Below, piece by piece: positions 51,525 to 61,834 of a DNA stretch of 64,000 bases. Origin of the DNA: Staphylococcus lutrae. Lineage in GTDB: Bacteria > Bacillota > Bacilli > Staphylococcales > Staphylococcaceae. The position numbers and the translations under genes are program-made. Position 1 is the first letter of the stretch. Each line of letters begins with the position of its first letter. Under the pieces are notes generated by a model, which saw only the letters and a program-made list of their open reading frames with translations, was not told the origin of the DNA and searched no databases. The stretch lies in the NCBI RefSeq assembly GCF_002101335.1, contig NZ_CP020773.1, positions 310,001 through 374,000 of the forward strand, written 5' to 3'.

Positions 51525-51914
51525 CTAGTATGCATACATTAATGATTGAACAAAATCACATTCCTTTTTCATATTACCTTTGTCCTGACTGAGTTTAAGG
51601 AAGTAATGTTCTAACTGTGCATACGTTGTTTCAATTTCATTCAAATCGTTTTTTATCGAATTGATGTCACCACTTTCAATATTTTTCGCACTTGAAATAT
51701 GGTAATCATTCATTAAGTCGATATATTTATTTTCCAGTTCAATCGTTCGTCTGTCAATCATCATTCTCATTTGAGATTTTTTACGTTGAATATAAGTCAT
51801 CGCACAATCAATGTTTCGAATTTGAATGTCCAAGTGATTTAAATATTGACTTAACCATTGACGATAGACGTTACGAAAAAACGTTTCAAGATCTTTTTTT
51901 ATTAATTGTAACAT
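51525..51914 (-). CDS. vraU: VraU, first gene of the vra operon
   Basis: A 129-residue soluble helical protein without signal or known domain. Position and length identify it as VraU of the vraUTSR operon; its role is unclear even in S. aureus. GAGGTGA is 8 bases before the ATG. Confidence 0.9.
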   Translation of the reverse strand: MLQLIKKDLETFFRNVYRQWLSQYLNHLDIQIRNIDCAMTYIQRKKSQMRMMIDRRTIELENKYIDLMNDYHISSAKNIESGDINSIKNDLNEIETTYAQLEHYFLKLSQDKGNMKKECDFVQSLMYAY

Positions 51915-51937
51915 TGCAGAATCACCTCTATGTTACA

Positions 51938-51974
51938 ACTATTATAAAATGGTTCTATAACCATTTTAATAGGC
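51938..51974 (-). promoter_or_regulatory. vraUTSR promoter
   Basis: On the minus strand TATAAT lies near 51945-51940, with a poor -35 (TTAAAA type) 17 bases before it, as expected for an activated promoter. The region also forms the inverted pair AAAATGGTT/AACCATTTT (51946-51967). Confidence 0.5.
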
Positions 51975-51990
51975 TACAGAACCATTTGCT

Positions 51991-52010
51991 GTTCAGACTT
52001 AAGTCCGAAC
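51991..52010. promoter_or_regulatory. putative VraR operator
   Basis: GTTCAGACTTAAGTCCGAAC is a 20-bp dyad with one mismatched pair. Its centre, GACTTAAGTC, has the ACT-AGT arrangement reported for VraR sites. It sits about 20 bases upstream of the weak -35, proper for activation. Confidence 0.65.
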
Positions 52011-52012
52011 TT

Positions 52013-52870
<858 letters not shown>

Positions 52871-52872
52871 CT

Positions 52873-53871
52873 ATGAAGGAGAAATGGTATAAAAATTTAG
52901 TCGGCGCCCGCACTTTGAAAACAGGTCTTGCAACTTTCTTGACCGCTTTATTTTGTCTATCACTGAATCTTAATCCTATTTTCGCAATTTTATCCGCTGT
53001 TGTCACAATTGAACCGACGATTAAAGCTTCCATTCGTAAAGGATATAAGCGACTGCCTGCTACAGTCATGGGGGCATTTATAGCCGTTGTATGTACTTAT
53101 TTTTTAGGCGACCAATCCGCACTCACATATGGTTTGACAGCAACCCTCACCATTTATCTCTGCATTCGCTTTAATTTACATGTAGGGATTAATGTTGCAA
53201 CCTTAACTGCACTCGCCATGATTCCAGATATTCATGATCATTATGTATTCAATTTCTTTTCACGTTTGCTCACTGCTTTTATCGGTTTGGGGACAGCAGG
53301 CCTAGTGAATTTTATTATATTACCCCCGAAATATTATGACCAAATCGATCTACTTATCGCAAAAACTGAAAAAGAAATCTATCATTTGTTTGATTTGCGT
53401 ATGAAAGAGTTAGTCGTAGGACTCTTCCATTCGAAAAAAAGTGATCAAGCAGTGGAAAAACTTCACGTACTCAATACAAAAATAGAAGCATTAATCGGCT
53501 ATCAAAAAGATGAATTGAATTATCATAAAAATCGCAGTCAATCAGAAGCATGGTTGCGACTAAGAAAACTTACCAACCATGCTCATGAAAATCGACTCAT
53601 GATTACACATTTATCGAATATTATTTATCTTCCTAATGATGCCATGATGCTCTTTAATGACGAAGAAAAAATTGCGATGATTTCGATATCACAAAGAATT
53701 GATCAAATTATTAATTGTGGTACCTTCATCCCCGATCAACAAGCCGCATCAATATTAAAAAGTTCAGTTAAAGGATTAAACGAGTTCGATAATCATCAAG
53801 TTAAAATGCATACCATCTATGAAATTTTATTGATTTATCGTATCTTACTTTTAAGATATAAAGTAAAATAA
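52873..53871 (+). CDS. ArAE/FUSC-family membrane protein, paralogue 2
   Basis: A 332-residue relative of the gene at 26884. N-terminal ArAE_1 membrane block (GARTLKTGLATFLTALFCLS, IFAILSAVVTIEPTIKASIR), about 1-150, then a soluble helical C-terminal half. Shared landmarks are GAR-LKTG near the start and FI(V)LPPK(F/Y) at the end of the membrane part. Substrate unknown. Start 52873 with GGAGTTATGAACT before ATG. Followed by a good terminator. Confidence 0.82.
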   Translation: MKEKWYKNLVGARTLKTGLATFLTALFCLSLNLNPIFAILSAVVTIEPTIKASIRKGYKRLPATVMGAFIAVVCTYFLGDQSALTYGLTATLTIYLCIRFNLHVGINVATLTALAMIPDIHDHYVFNFFSRLLTAFIGLGTAGLVNFIILPPKYYDQIDLLIAKTEKEIYHLFDLRMKELVVGLFHSKKSDQAVEKLHVLNTKIEALIGYQKDELNYHKNRSQSEAWLRLRKLTNHAHENRLMITHLSNIIYLPNDAMMLFNDEEKIAMISISQRIDQIINCGTFIPDQQAASILKSSVKGLNEFDNHQVKMHTIYEILLIYRILLLRYKVK

Positions 53872-53873
53872 GT

Positions 53874-53912
53874 ACCCTGATGCGCATAAGACCATCAGGG
53901 TTTGCTCTTTTT
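53874..53912 (+). terminator. terminator of ArAE paralogue 2
   Basis: ACCCTGATG (53874-53882) with CATCAGGGT (53893-53901), then TTGCTCTTTTTT. Confidence 0.88.
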
Positions 53913-53973
53913 TCATCAATCAGGATACTCCTTCAAGTCACATCCCTCACTTTATTATATTATTCAATAATAT

Positions 53974-54021
53974 ATAAAAAATGTAGGGAAATCAGCACTT
54001 CTCAAATACTGATTTCCTACA
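53974..54021 (-). terminator. terminator of the sialidase operon
   Basis: TGTAGG-AAATCAG type stem (53982-53995 with 54009-54021, one bulge), followed on the minus strand by a run of seven T. Confidence 0.85.
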
Positions 54022-54048
54022 TCATCGTATTTTTATAAAATAATGACT

Positions 54049-55554
54049 TCAATATGACAATAAATCATTAATTTCATATACACGATATTTCATCGTATTT
54101 TTTAAATGTAATTGATTCCGAGACCAAGAATCATATTTTTCATATAATAATGCAACCTTATGATTTGGCGTCTCTGTTAATGCTGAATAGGAATAGCCTA
54201 CATTTTCACCATTCACTTGATGATGATGAATCCATTTCATATCAAGTGTTTCATGATCAACCCAACCTATCCAAATTTGACCATTATTACGGCCTTTGAT
54301 TGAGTTTGGCGTACTTAGAATAATGATATCCTTTCCATCTACCTTTTGCGAATACTTGATTACAGAAATCTGAGTCCCATATCTTGTTTGGTTCATCTGA
54401 CTTAAATATTGAATTTTATCCCATGTATTACCATTATCTAAACTCGTCATGTAGCCTATTTTACCTGTCGTTGTCCTTAAAAAGACCCTTATTACATTGG
54501 GTTGTAGTTCAATCATTTGTGCTTCAGCTGTTGCATTCGCAAATGGCAAAGTTGCTTTTTTGGAATGCCACGTCAGCCCATGATCATCACTATAAATAAA
54601 GATGAGCCCTTGATTCATATAAGAGGAAAAGATGAGCCGTCCATTTGATGTGGCTAGACCTTGTCCTGGGCTTAAATATGTCGCATTGTGATTCAAACCT
54701 AAAAGTGGTGGTAAAATTGTCGGATGCTCCCAATGTTGTCCGTCCATACTTGTTGTATACGATAAGTAGTTTGTAGGCGTCACTTTAAAGAGCGCATCTT
54801 TATAAAAAATATTCATCTTAACTTTTTTATTTTTATGATACTCTTGTAGCTGTGTGCCGTTAAACTTTACACTATACTGCGATACGTACAAATATTCATT
54901 ATTTTTAAGCAAATGATAATCTTGATCAACTTTATATTCCGTTGCAGTCTGTTTTTTATCATCAAAAATCAAACCATCTTCTCTAATTGAATAGTTGTAA
55001 TCTCTTTCATTGTTTAATCTTAATTTCAAATAATATTTTCCATTTATTTGCTTGAATCCTGAATCATTTTTTAGCGCATTATTGTTCCCTACACCAGCCG
55101 GCATCGTATCAGCCATTAAAAATATTTTGTGCGTAACTTTATCTTGTAAAATTGCTGAATCAATAAACGAAGCACTGCCTTGGATTTGCTTATTTTTGCC
55201 AATATTATCTCTGGGCCAATCAATTAATTGATTGTCGTAGTCATGAAATTGTAATGCGAAAGTAGGCGTTGACCATGTATTTCCATCTTCACTAATAGAA
55301 GTGGCAATGTTAATTTTACTTTTTGCATCATGCGTTCCACCGTATCGCGCATCAGCACTTGCAATTAACTTACCATTATCTAAAGTATACAATACTGGAA
55401 TTCTAAAGTAGTTTGCATTTGTAGCATCACCTGATTTGAAAATGGCTTGGTCTCCAACCGCAGTGTTAGCAGCTTTCACATTTTGATTCGAAAGTAATGA
55501 TAACATCACAGCAAGCAAAAGTATGAGGACAACATTGAAAGTCCTTTTCATCAT
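54049..55554 (-). CDS. secreted sialidase (GH33 neuraminidase)
   Basis: A 501-residue exo-sialidase cleaving terminal sialic acids from host glycans. Signal peptide about 1-28 (KRTFNVVLILLLAVMLSLL, ending NVKAA). The six-bladed propeller is marked by the FRIP motif at 50-53 (R51 of the Arg triad), candidate acid/base D76, and Asp boxes at 88-94 (SEDGNTW), 269-275 (SMDGQHW), 322-329 (SDDHGLTW) and 371-378 (SLDNGNTW). Glu349 and R360 and the Tyr pair 454/456 fit the rest of the site. An insertion at about 155-260 resembles that of streptococcal NanB-type enzymes. No carbohydrate-binding module and no LPXTG. ATG overlaps the transporter stop (ATGA). Whether hydrolytic or intramolecular trans-sialidase is not decidable here. 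Confidence 0.9.
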   Translation of the reverse strand: MMKRTFNVVLILLLAVMLSLLSNQNVKAANTAVGDQAIFKSGDATNANYFRIPVLYTLDNGKLIASADARYGGTHDAKSKINIATSISEDGNTWSTPTFALQFHDYDNQLIDWPRDNIGKNKQIQGSASFIDSAILQDKVTHKIFLMADTMPAGVGNNNALKNDSGFKQINGKYYLKLRLNNERDYNYSIREDGLIFDDKKQTATEYKVDQDYHLLKNNEYLYVSQYSVKFNGTQLQEYHKNKKVKMNIFYKDALFKVTPTNYLSYTTSMDGQHWEHPTILPPLLGLNHNATYLSPGQGLATSNGRLIFSSYMNQGLIFIYSDDHGLTWHSKKATLPFANATAEAQMIELQPNVIRVFLRTTTGKIGYMTSLDNGNTWDKIQYLSQMNQTRYGTQISVIKYSQKVDGKDIIILSTPNSIKGRNNGQIWIGWVDHETLDMKWIHHHQVNGENVGYSYSALTETPNHKVALLYEKYDSWSRNQLHLKNTMKYRVYEINDLLSY

Positions 55555-56999
55555 GCATTAACCTGTAACCTTTCACGTTCTTCTCTCAATTCTCTTGCAA
55601 TTCTATCCGTTGTCTTTTTATTCATTGGGTAACCAAAGATTAATATCAATGCTGCTACTAAGAATAATACTGCCGGTAAAAGGTTAGAAATCATATAAAT
55701 TCTCTCTTGAACCGCTGCAGATTGAAGTATACCTCCAGTTGTAGAGGATTGGTAGCCAATTAATGCAAGCATAAATCCTCCGATCCCTCCTGAAAATGCT
55801 TGAGCAACTTTTCTTGCAAAAGAGTTTAAACCGTAAACTGTACCATCTTCACGTAATCCAGTGTTATATTGGTGTGCGTCAATAACATCTGTGATTAAAG
55901 CCCATACGATAACGTTAAACACTGAATAGCCAATTGTTGCGAAAAACATTAATGTGACATATACCCATGCATTGGTTGTATGCAAGAAAAATAGTAGAAA
56001 AAACATAATTGATGAGAATGGCAGAGCAACCATTGTTACTTCTTTTTTACCGAATTTTCTTACAAAATAGATTGTAGGTGCTGCTACCAAGACTACAGTC
56101 CCCCAGTTAAATAACATTGCAATAGACATCGCTTTTGGATTGTGGAAATAATCATTAAATAAATATGTTGTCGTTGTACCGTATAAAATTTGTGTTAATA
56201 CAACAAAGAAGTCCACAATAATTAATATCAAAATCGCTCTGTCAGTAAATAGTCCTTTTAATAGTTTACCCACTGTCACTTTTTCTTTTTTCTTAATTTG
56301 TACACGTTCAACTAACATGTGATGAATAATATTGTATATAATAAACGCAATCGAACAACTGATGATTGCGATAATAAAGAAACGCATACCAGAGATGGTC
56401 TTTTCACCGTGTGCATTTGTTGTGTAGATAAACATAGGAATTAAAAATCCTGTTGAAGACATCCCAATTGCCGCACCCACACTTCTGAATGTTGATAATG
56501 CTGCACGATCATCTGGATGGTCACTGATTGCCGCTGCCATTGAACCGTATGGAATATTGATTGCAGACAATACTACACCAAAAATTAAATAAGTGACAAA
56601 AATGTATGCAATTTTAGCACCGTCATTCCAATCGTGAACTAAAGGCAAAAAGAGCAATAATGAAATCATACAAAACGGATATTTCATACGTCTAATCCAC
56701 GGTTTAAATCGTCCTTCAGGCGTTAATTCCGCTACATCAATCATACGTCCTACTGATACATCGGCAAATGCATCAATAATTCTTGAAATTAAAAATAAAA
56801 TCCCTACAATACTTCCTGCAATACCTAATACGTTAGTGTAATAAATCATTAAAAAGCTGTTCACAAGGCCGAGAATCGCATCATTACCAATGTCACCTAA
56901 CATATAACCAATTTTATCTTTCATTCCAAATGGCTTTGCATTCACTTTGATTGCAGTCATATTTTGACTGTTTGAAACTGCACCTTCTTTTTGTTTCAT
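55551..56999 (-). CDS. GPH-family sugar:cation symporter, probable sialic acid (derivative) transporter
   Basis: A 482-residue MFS-fold transporter of the glycoside-pentoside-hexuronide (MelB) family with twelve predicted helices. GPH landmarks: the N-terminal KDKIGYMLGDIGNDAILGLV, the Asp-rich helix FLISRIIDAFADVSVGRMID, and the loop GRFKPWIRRMKYPF. Substrate is inferred only from context: it is translationally coupled to a sialidase and preceded by a NanOx-like oxidoreductase. Sialic acid, 2,7-anhydro-sialic acid or a sialylated product are candidates. A 37-base gap separates it from the oxidoreductase gene. Confidence 0.85.
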   Translation of the reverse strand: MKQKEGAVSNSQNMTAIKVNAKPFGMKDKIGYMLGDIGNDAILGLVNSFLMIYYTNVLGIAGSIVGILFLISRIIDAFADVSVGRMIDVAELTPEGRFKPWIRRMKYPFCMISLLLFLPLVHDWNDGAKIAYIFVTYLIFGVVLSAINIPYGSMAAAISDHPDDRAALSTFRSVGAAIGMSSTGFLIPMFIYTTNAHGEKTISGMRFFIIAIISCSIAFIIYNIIHHMLVERVQIKKKEKVTVGKLLKGLFTDRAILILIIVDFFVVLTQILYGTTTTYLFNDYFHNPKAMSIAMLFNWGTVVLVAAPTIYFVRKFGKKEVTMVALPFSSIMFFLLFFLHTTNAWVYVTLMFFATIGYSVFNVIVWALITDVIDAHQYNTGLREDGTVYGLNSFARKVAQAFSGGIGGFMLALIGYQSSTTGGILQSAAVQERIYMISNLLPAVLFLVAALILIFGYPMNKKTTDRIARELREERERLQVNA

Positions 57000-57036
57000 A
57001 TCTTACATCACCTTTTTAATGTATTCCTCTTTGATG

Positions 57037-58158
57037 CTATTTGGCGTCAATAATTTCACTTAAAGCAACTTTTCTATCCTCTACGTTGGATAGTGTTGCC
57101 GCATCTGCTGTGGCAATCGCTTCCTCTGCTGCCGTACCATCTAAAAGTTTCAAATATTCTTCCGATACCTCTTTACCATGCAGCACTTCGTTAAAAAACT
57201 TCATTTCTTTTTGAATTAAAGTATTTAACCATAAAGGCGTCCGCTTACCAGGATGACCGTATTGAATAGCCCCATCCATTTCTGTACCATGATAAATTTG
57301 TGTACGATTATCGTCTTCTTCTTGTGTTTCATGAATTAAGAAATGTGTTTCTTTTCCATCTACTCTTAAAGTTCCACCCGTATCATACATATTTAACATG
57401 ATGGCACCTTTAGTTCCTTCGATTAGGACATAGTGTTCACCCCATCTAAAAGCTGAACCCCATTCAAGATGTGCATAGCGATTGCCTGAAAATTCTAAAT
57501 TCATCATAATAAAATCATCTTCGTCACCAAACGCTTCTCCTTGGTGTGCAATGTCAGAGGCCGTCATCGTTACTTTTTCAGGTAATCCTCCCATGATGAA
57601 CTGAACACAATCTAATTCATGAATATGATGATATAAGTGCCCCCCTGATTGATCTCTCATTTTCTTCCAAGAAATACTAGGTTGTGCCTCTTCCCAACCA
57701 TTCCGAGTTGATTTTACAAACAAGATGTCCCCAATCACACCTTTTTGAATCAATTCTTTTGCATGATGTACCCCATTGAAAAAGTTCATGATATGACCCG
57801 CCATAAATGTTACGCCTGCTTCTTTACAAGCCGTTACCATATCCACACAATCTTGATAATTTAATGCAATTGGCTTCTCACAAAAAACATGTTTTTTATT
57901 TTTGGCTGCTTCAATCACAGGTTCTTTGTGTAAATGATTAGGTGTTGCCACAATCACACAATCTACCGCTTCATCCGTAACTAATTCTTGTAAGTTCTTT
58001 GCGCATTTACACCCTAATTCTGTAGCAATTGTTTCTCCATTTTCTGGATCATAGACCGATACAATTTTAGCGCCTTTGTTTTCTTGCATTGCTCTGGCAA
58101 GTTCTGCACCAAAATATCCTGTACCCACTACCCCATAACCTATCGTTTTTTCTAACAT
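57037..58158 (-). CDS. Gfo/Idh/MocA oxidoreductase, YjhC/NanOx-like
   Basis: A 373-residue NAD(P)-dependent oxidoreductase. Rossmann loop GVVGTGYFGAELA (9-21), the EKP motif at 94-96 with catalytic K95, and the histidine-rich active-site helix GGHLYHHIHELD (172-183). From memory it follows E. coli YjhC and Ruminococcus gnavus NanOx closely over its length, including SGGHLYHHIHELDC and HETQEEDD. These enzymes convert 2,7-anhydro-Neu5Ac to Neu5Ac through redox steps. First gene of the three-gene operon. Other Gfo/Idh activities on sugars remain possible until compared directly. Confidence 0.8.
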   Translation of the reverse strand: MLEKTIGYGVVGTGYFGAELARAMQENKGAKIVSVYDPENGETIATELGCKCAKNLQELVTDEAVDCVIVATPNHLHKEPVIEAAKNKKHVFCEKPIALNYQDCVDMVTACKEAGVTFMAGHIMNFFNGVHHAKELIQKGVIGDILFVKSTRNGWEEAQPSISWKKMRDQSGGHLYHHIHELDCVQFIMGGLPEKVTMTASDIAHQGEAFGDEDDFIMMNLEFSGNRYAHLEWGSAFRWGEHYVLIEGTKGAIMLNMYDTGGTLRVDGKETHFLIHETQEEDDNRTQIYHGTEMDGAIQYGHPGKRTPLWLNTLIQKEMKFFNEVLHGKEVSEEYLKLLDGTAAEEAIATADAATLSNVEDRKVALSEIIDAK

Positions 58159-58182
58159 TTGAAAAACCCCTTTCTAACATTA

Positions 58183-58226
58183 TGTAAGCCTTTTCAAATT
58201 ATATATTGAAATTTATTTAATTACAA
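58183..58226 (-). promoter_or_regulatory. sialidase operon promoter with cre-like site
   Basis: Minus strand TTGTAA (58226-58221), 17-base spacer, TATAAT (58203-58198). TGAAAAGGCTTACA (58196-58183) overlaps the expected transcription start and matches the CcpA site consensus TGWAANCGNTNWCA except for one central base. This points to repression when glucose is present. Confidence 0.65.
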
Positions 58227-58240
58227 TGACATTAAATTAT

Positions 58241-58600
58241 GAAACAGATTTCAAAGTGCATATTATTTCTGAATTTTTATAGAAATCAAGGTAATTCATA
58301 CCTACTAATCATGGATATTCTCTTATATTTGTTACAATATATGGGTTTAAAGTCATATGTATCAGCTATTTTTTCTAAATAATCTGAATATTCACGTTAT
58401 TATAGTATCCTTTTGAAAATTTATTTCACTATAGTCTCGCAATTTATTTTTCATATTTCAGCATGATTTAACATTCTAAGACAGTGGCTGATTGCCCTGC
58501 AAACCTCCAATTACTTTGGTATATTAATGTAGTGATGATGTCATACCCTTTCAAAATCGTAAATCTTTATTATTCCTTGTATCAGAGAAAATCGGGTGAA
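58241..58600. other. intergenic region upstream of the sialidase operon, no gene seen
   Basis: AT-rich, with no ORF carrying a ribosome site. In particular no RpiR- or GntR-type regulator gene accompanies the operon here. Confidence 0.5.
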
Positions 58601-58610
58601 TCATTAAAAG

Positions 58611-58661
58611 AGGATAAAACCACAATGGAATAATTATCCATCCTGATTTTATCCTTATTTT
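58611..58661. terminator. hairpin, likely terminator of murT-gatD
   Basis: AGGATAAAA (58611-58619) with TTTTATCCT (58647-58655); T-rich on both exits. It lies about 170 bases past the gatD stop. Confidence 0.55.
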
Positions 58662-58832
58662 CTCATCGATTAATTTGGCTAAAAGCAACGGTGTAACCAT
58701 TATCATATTTAACATCCCATGCTTTGCTTTTCACGACTTGCAATCAGACTAACTGTTATTCTCAACTTAAAGATACATAAATTTTAAGAGACTTGTGTAT
58801 CGGCTGATCCTCTATTGAGGCCTTCTTAAATA

Positions 58833-59561
58833 TCATGCTTTACTATTTTTGCGTGCGCGTTCAATTAAAACACGTTTCGCTTGTTCTTCTTCAGTATTTT
58901 CAATATTCAAAGGTTCGAACGGAATGCCTTTGCGCTCTGCAGCTGCTGCAAGCAAATAATCTGTCACTTCATGATTTTTAGGTAAGATAGGTCCATGTAA
59001 ATACGTTCCTAATAGATTTTTATAATGTAAGCCTTCTTGCCGATCTGTATCATTATTTCCATATCCGTACGTTACTTTTCCTAATGTATCATAAGGATGA
59101 TATGTACGACCTCCATGGTTTTCGAAACCGACAATCGTTCCAAAAGTGTCACTTTCAATCACAATATCCCCTGTTAAACGATCAGTTCGGGACTCTGTGT
59201 AAAAATCTAAAATATGTAACCCTTCCAATTCTTGTCCATCCGGCGTCACATACTTTTCACCTAAAAACTGATACCCCCCACAGACTGTTAATCCTGGCAA
59301 TCCATCTTCAATCGCTGCTTTAAGTTCTGTTTTAATCTTCCGCAACGATTCCGTTGCTAAACTTTGTTCACGGTCACTTCCCCCACCAATAAAGAAAATA
59401 TCCGCTTTGGAAAGATCAACGTTTTCTGTATCATTAACATCTACAACATGTAACTGTATTCCACGTTGTTTTGCACGATATTTCATAGCGATAATGTTCC
59501 CAATATCACTATACAAATTTAATTTATCTGGCATAAAGTGATACACCGTTAATTCTTTCAT
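58833..59561 (-). CDS. gatD: lipid II isoglutaminyl synthase, glutaminase subunit GatD
   Basis: Frees ammonia from glutamine for MurT, which amidates the alpha-carboxyl of D-glutamate in lipid II. The 242 residues keep the catalytic pair C94 ([11 protein letters not shown]) and H189 (GTYLHGP) and substrate-binding R128, at the same numbers as in S. aureus GatD. CobB/CobQ-like class I amidotransferase. Starts one base after murT's stop codon, so the two subunits are co-translated. Confidence 0.95.
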   Translation of the reverse strand: MKELTVYHFMPDKLNLYSDIGNIIAMKYRAKQRGIQLHVVDVNDTENVDLSKADIFFIGGGSDREQSLATESLRKIKTELKAAIEDGLPGLTVCGGYQFLGEKYVTPDGQELEGLHILDFYTESRTDRLTGDIVIESDTFGTIVGFENHGGRTYHPYDTLGKVTYGYGNNDTDRQEGLHYKNLLGTYLHGPILPKNHEVTDYLLAAAAERKGIPFEPLNIENTEEEQAKRVLIERARKNSKA

Positions 59562-59562
59562 T

Positions 59563-60873
59563 TTATTCCGCCTCCTTAAAAGAGCGATTCAATTGTTCTA
59601 GCATAGGTGCTAAAGAGGTATAGTTAGGAATAGCGACTGTAAAGCTATCATATGCCATTGTACGTGCTGTCGCCTTGTGAATATCTTTCTCGACGATGAC
59701 CGGTGCAGACACTTCAGCAAGTTTTAAGCGGAGTTGCAACTCTTCAGCACGTGTACCTGTCACAATAATGGCTTCAATCTCCTGCTGATTTAATTTTTCA
59801 AAGTCCGCATCGTATATCCATGACGTATCTCTACCATCTGCTGCATTATCATTCAAACTAAACACATATATTTTTGATTCAGTGAGCTTTTCACCCATTG
59901 CAATCGAGGCATTCATCCCAGCAGGGTTTTTCGCTAAATTGATCAATGCTTTTTTATGTCCTTTTTCAAAATATTGCATACGTCCATTATCTGAAGTATA
60001 CGTTTCAAAGCCTTTACGTATCGCCTCATCATTTAAACCGAGTTCTCTTAATACCGTATACGCTGCGAGTGCATTATAAGCATTAAAATCTCCAGCAATT
60101 TTCATATCAAAGGTTGTCCCATTCACGCACATTGTGAGAAACGGATTAACTGAAAATGATGAGATTTCATACTGTGGCGTCTGACGATTGAATCCGCACT
60201 GACATGTAAAATGCCCCAATTGATTGTAGTGGATATGTGTGTAATTTAACAACGCACCACAATTTGGACAATAACGACTTTCATTCATTGTTGACTGTTC
60301 AAATGCATAAGCATTCGCTTTCATTCCATAATATGTAACGTTATCGCTGGCCACTTTTAAACGTGTCACAAAAGGATCATCCGCATTCAAAAGTAACTGA
60401 ATGCCTTTATTTTGAATGGCTGAAATGATACGATTCACCATTATATCAATTTCACCAAAACGGTCCATTTGATCTCTAAAAAAGTTAGTCAACACCATTT
60501 TTGTCGGTGTGATTTCATTTAAAACACGGGGAATTGAACCTTCATCAATTTCAATAATCGCAATTTTTGTATCAGCAGTCGATTGAATGATAAATGCAGA
60601 CGTAATACCTGCCGCCATATTCGCCCCTTCATTATTGTGAATAATATTAATATGATTTGCTTTTAATGTATGACCGATTAAATTGGAAGTTGTTGTCTTA
60701 CCATTGGTTCCACTAACAAAGACCACTTCGTCTACACGACTCGCCAATTTTCGTAATATGTTTTGATCCACTTTTCGCGCGACTTGTCCTGGTAAGTCTG
60801 TTCCTTTACGTCCGATTGAACGACTTGCTTTTCTAGTCAATTTTGCCAAATTAATTGCTGTCCATTGTCTCAT
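59563..60873 (-). CDS. murT: lipid II isoglutaminyl synthase, ligase subunit MurT
   Basis: A 436-residue Mur-ligase-like enzyme. ATP loop GTNGKTTT at 55-62, central domain, and a zinc ribbon of four cysteines C202, C205, C224 and C226 inserted in it. The C-terminal DUF1727 domain carries [13 protein letters not shown], which contacts GatD. Start at 60873 (MRQWTAI), as in S. aureus; the frame extends to 60918 but the ribosome site GGAGGAG would then be internal. Amidation by MurT-GatD is needed for efficient cross-linking and beta-lactam resistance. Confidence 0.95.
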   Translation of the reverse strand: MRQWTAINLAKLTRKASRSIGRKGTDLPGQVARKVDQNILRKLASRVDEVVFVSGTNGKTTTSNLIGHTLKANHINIIHNNEGANMAAGITSAFIIQSTADTKIAIIEIDEGSIPRVLNEITPTKMVLTNFFRDQMDRFGEIDIMVNRIISAIQNKGIQLLLNADDPFVTRLKVASDNVTYYGMKANAYAFEQSTMNESRYCPNCGALLNYTHIHYNQLGHFTCQCGFNRQTPQYEISSFSVNPFLTMCVNGTTFDMKIAGDFNAYNALAAYTVLRELGLNDEAIRKGFETYTSDNGRMQYFEKGHKKALINLAKNPAGMNASIAMGEKLTESKIYVFSLNDNAADGRDTSWIYDADFEKLNQQEIEAIIVTGTRAEELQLRLKLAEVSAPVIVEKDIHKATARTMAYDSFTVAIPNYTSLAPMLEQLNRSFKEAE

Positions 60874-61012
60874 ATTCAACATTCTCCTCCGATTTCCTAC
60901 AATATTATAACATGGCAACTGAAATTACCAAATGAAAAGATTAATTTGATTCAAAGCCATACGATGCCCCATAAAACAACGCTACTTGATACTCGATTGA
61001 CGCGAATTCACT

Positions 61013-61040
61013 TTGAATATTCCCGCCTTTTATGTAAAAT
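61013..61040 (+). promoter_or_regulatory. putative ftnA promoter
   Basis: TTGAAT, 16-base spacer, TAAAAT, about 35 bases before the ftnA start. Confidence 0.5.
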
Positions 61041-61075
61041 AAATACTGTACCATCAATTTAGAGGGGTGACTGAT

Positions 61076-61579
61076 ATGTTAAATGAAAAGTTATTACAGG
61101 CATTAAATCGCCAGATGAATCATGAATTCTTTGCCGCACATGCCTATATGGCGATGGCCGCTTATTGTGATTCAAATTCGTACGAGGGCTTTGCGAATTT
61201 CTATCTTCAACAAGCTAAAGAAGAACGTTTTCATGGTCAAAAAATATATGATTATATCAATGATCGTGGAGAAAAAGCATTATTTAGCCAACTTGATGCA
61301 CCAAAAGTTGATTTCAATAGCATTGTTGAAACGTTTGAAGATGGTTTGAAACAAGAACAAGATGTGACACGCCGCTTCTATGACTTGTCAGAGATTGCAC
61401 GTGAACATAAAGATTACGCCACAATTTCATTTTTAAATTGGTTTTTAGATGAACAAGTCGAAGAAGAATCGATGTTCGAAAAACATATTGATTATTTAAA
61501 ACGAATTGGTGACGACGCAAATGCGCTTTACCTTTATGAAAAAGAGTTGGGTGTGCGTCAATTTCAAGTTGAAGCATAA
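61076..61579 (+). CDS. ftnA: ferritin FtnA
   Basis: A 167-residue iron-storage ferritin of the 24-mer type. Ferroxidase ligands E17, E50 and H53 ([19 protein letters not shown]), then E94 and the Q/E pair in the second helix pair ([14 protein letters not shown]). Start at 61076, with GAGGGGTGA 6 bases upstream; the GTG at 61067 is inside that site. In S. aureus ftnA is controlled by PerR and Fur, linking it to perR in this window. Monocistronic, with a terminator near 61616-61669. Confidence 0.95.
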   Translation: MLNEKLLQALNRQMNHEFFAAHAYMAMAAYCDSNSYEGFANFYLQQAKEERFHGQKIYDYINDRGEKALFSQLDAPKVDFNSIVETFEDGLKQEQDVTRRFYDLSEIAREHKDYATISFLNWFLDEQVEEESMFEKHIDYLKRIGDDANALYLYEKELGVRQFQVEA

Positions 61580-61615
61580 TTTGGATAATGAATATTTTTC
61601 ATTAGTTTGAGATTA

Positions 61616-61669
61616 AGGGTGGAAATACGACGGTGTGCATTGCATCGGAATTTTCCACTCTTTTTCATT
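61616..61669 (+). terminator. ftnA terminator
   Basis: AGGGTGGAAAT pairs with ATTTTCCACTCT over a long loop, followed by TTTTTC. Confidence 0.7.
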
Positions 61670-61834
61670 ATAATTTGTAGTTATTATTCATAGAAGGACT
61701 TGTCTTCCAAGATTTATGTCAAAATCAATTGGCCACATTGCCCGCTTCCACTTTTCATCTTCTTGCTTTGTTGTGATGTCTTTCGTCATTGTGCTAGTAT
61801 AGAGTTAACATTTTGAAAGGATGTGAGATAAGAG

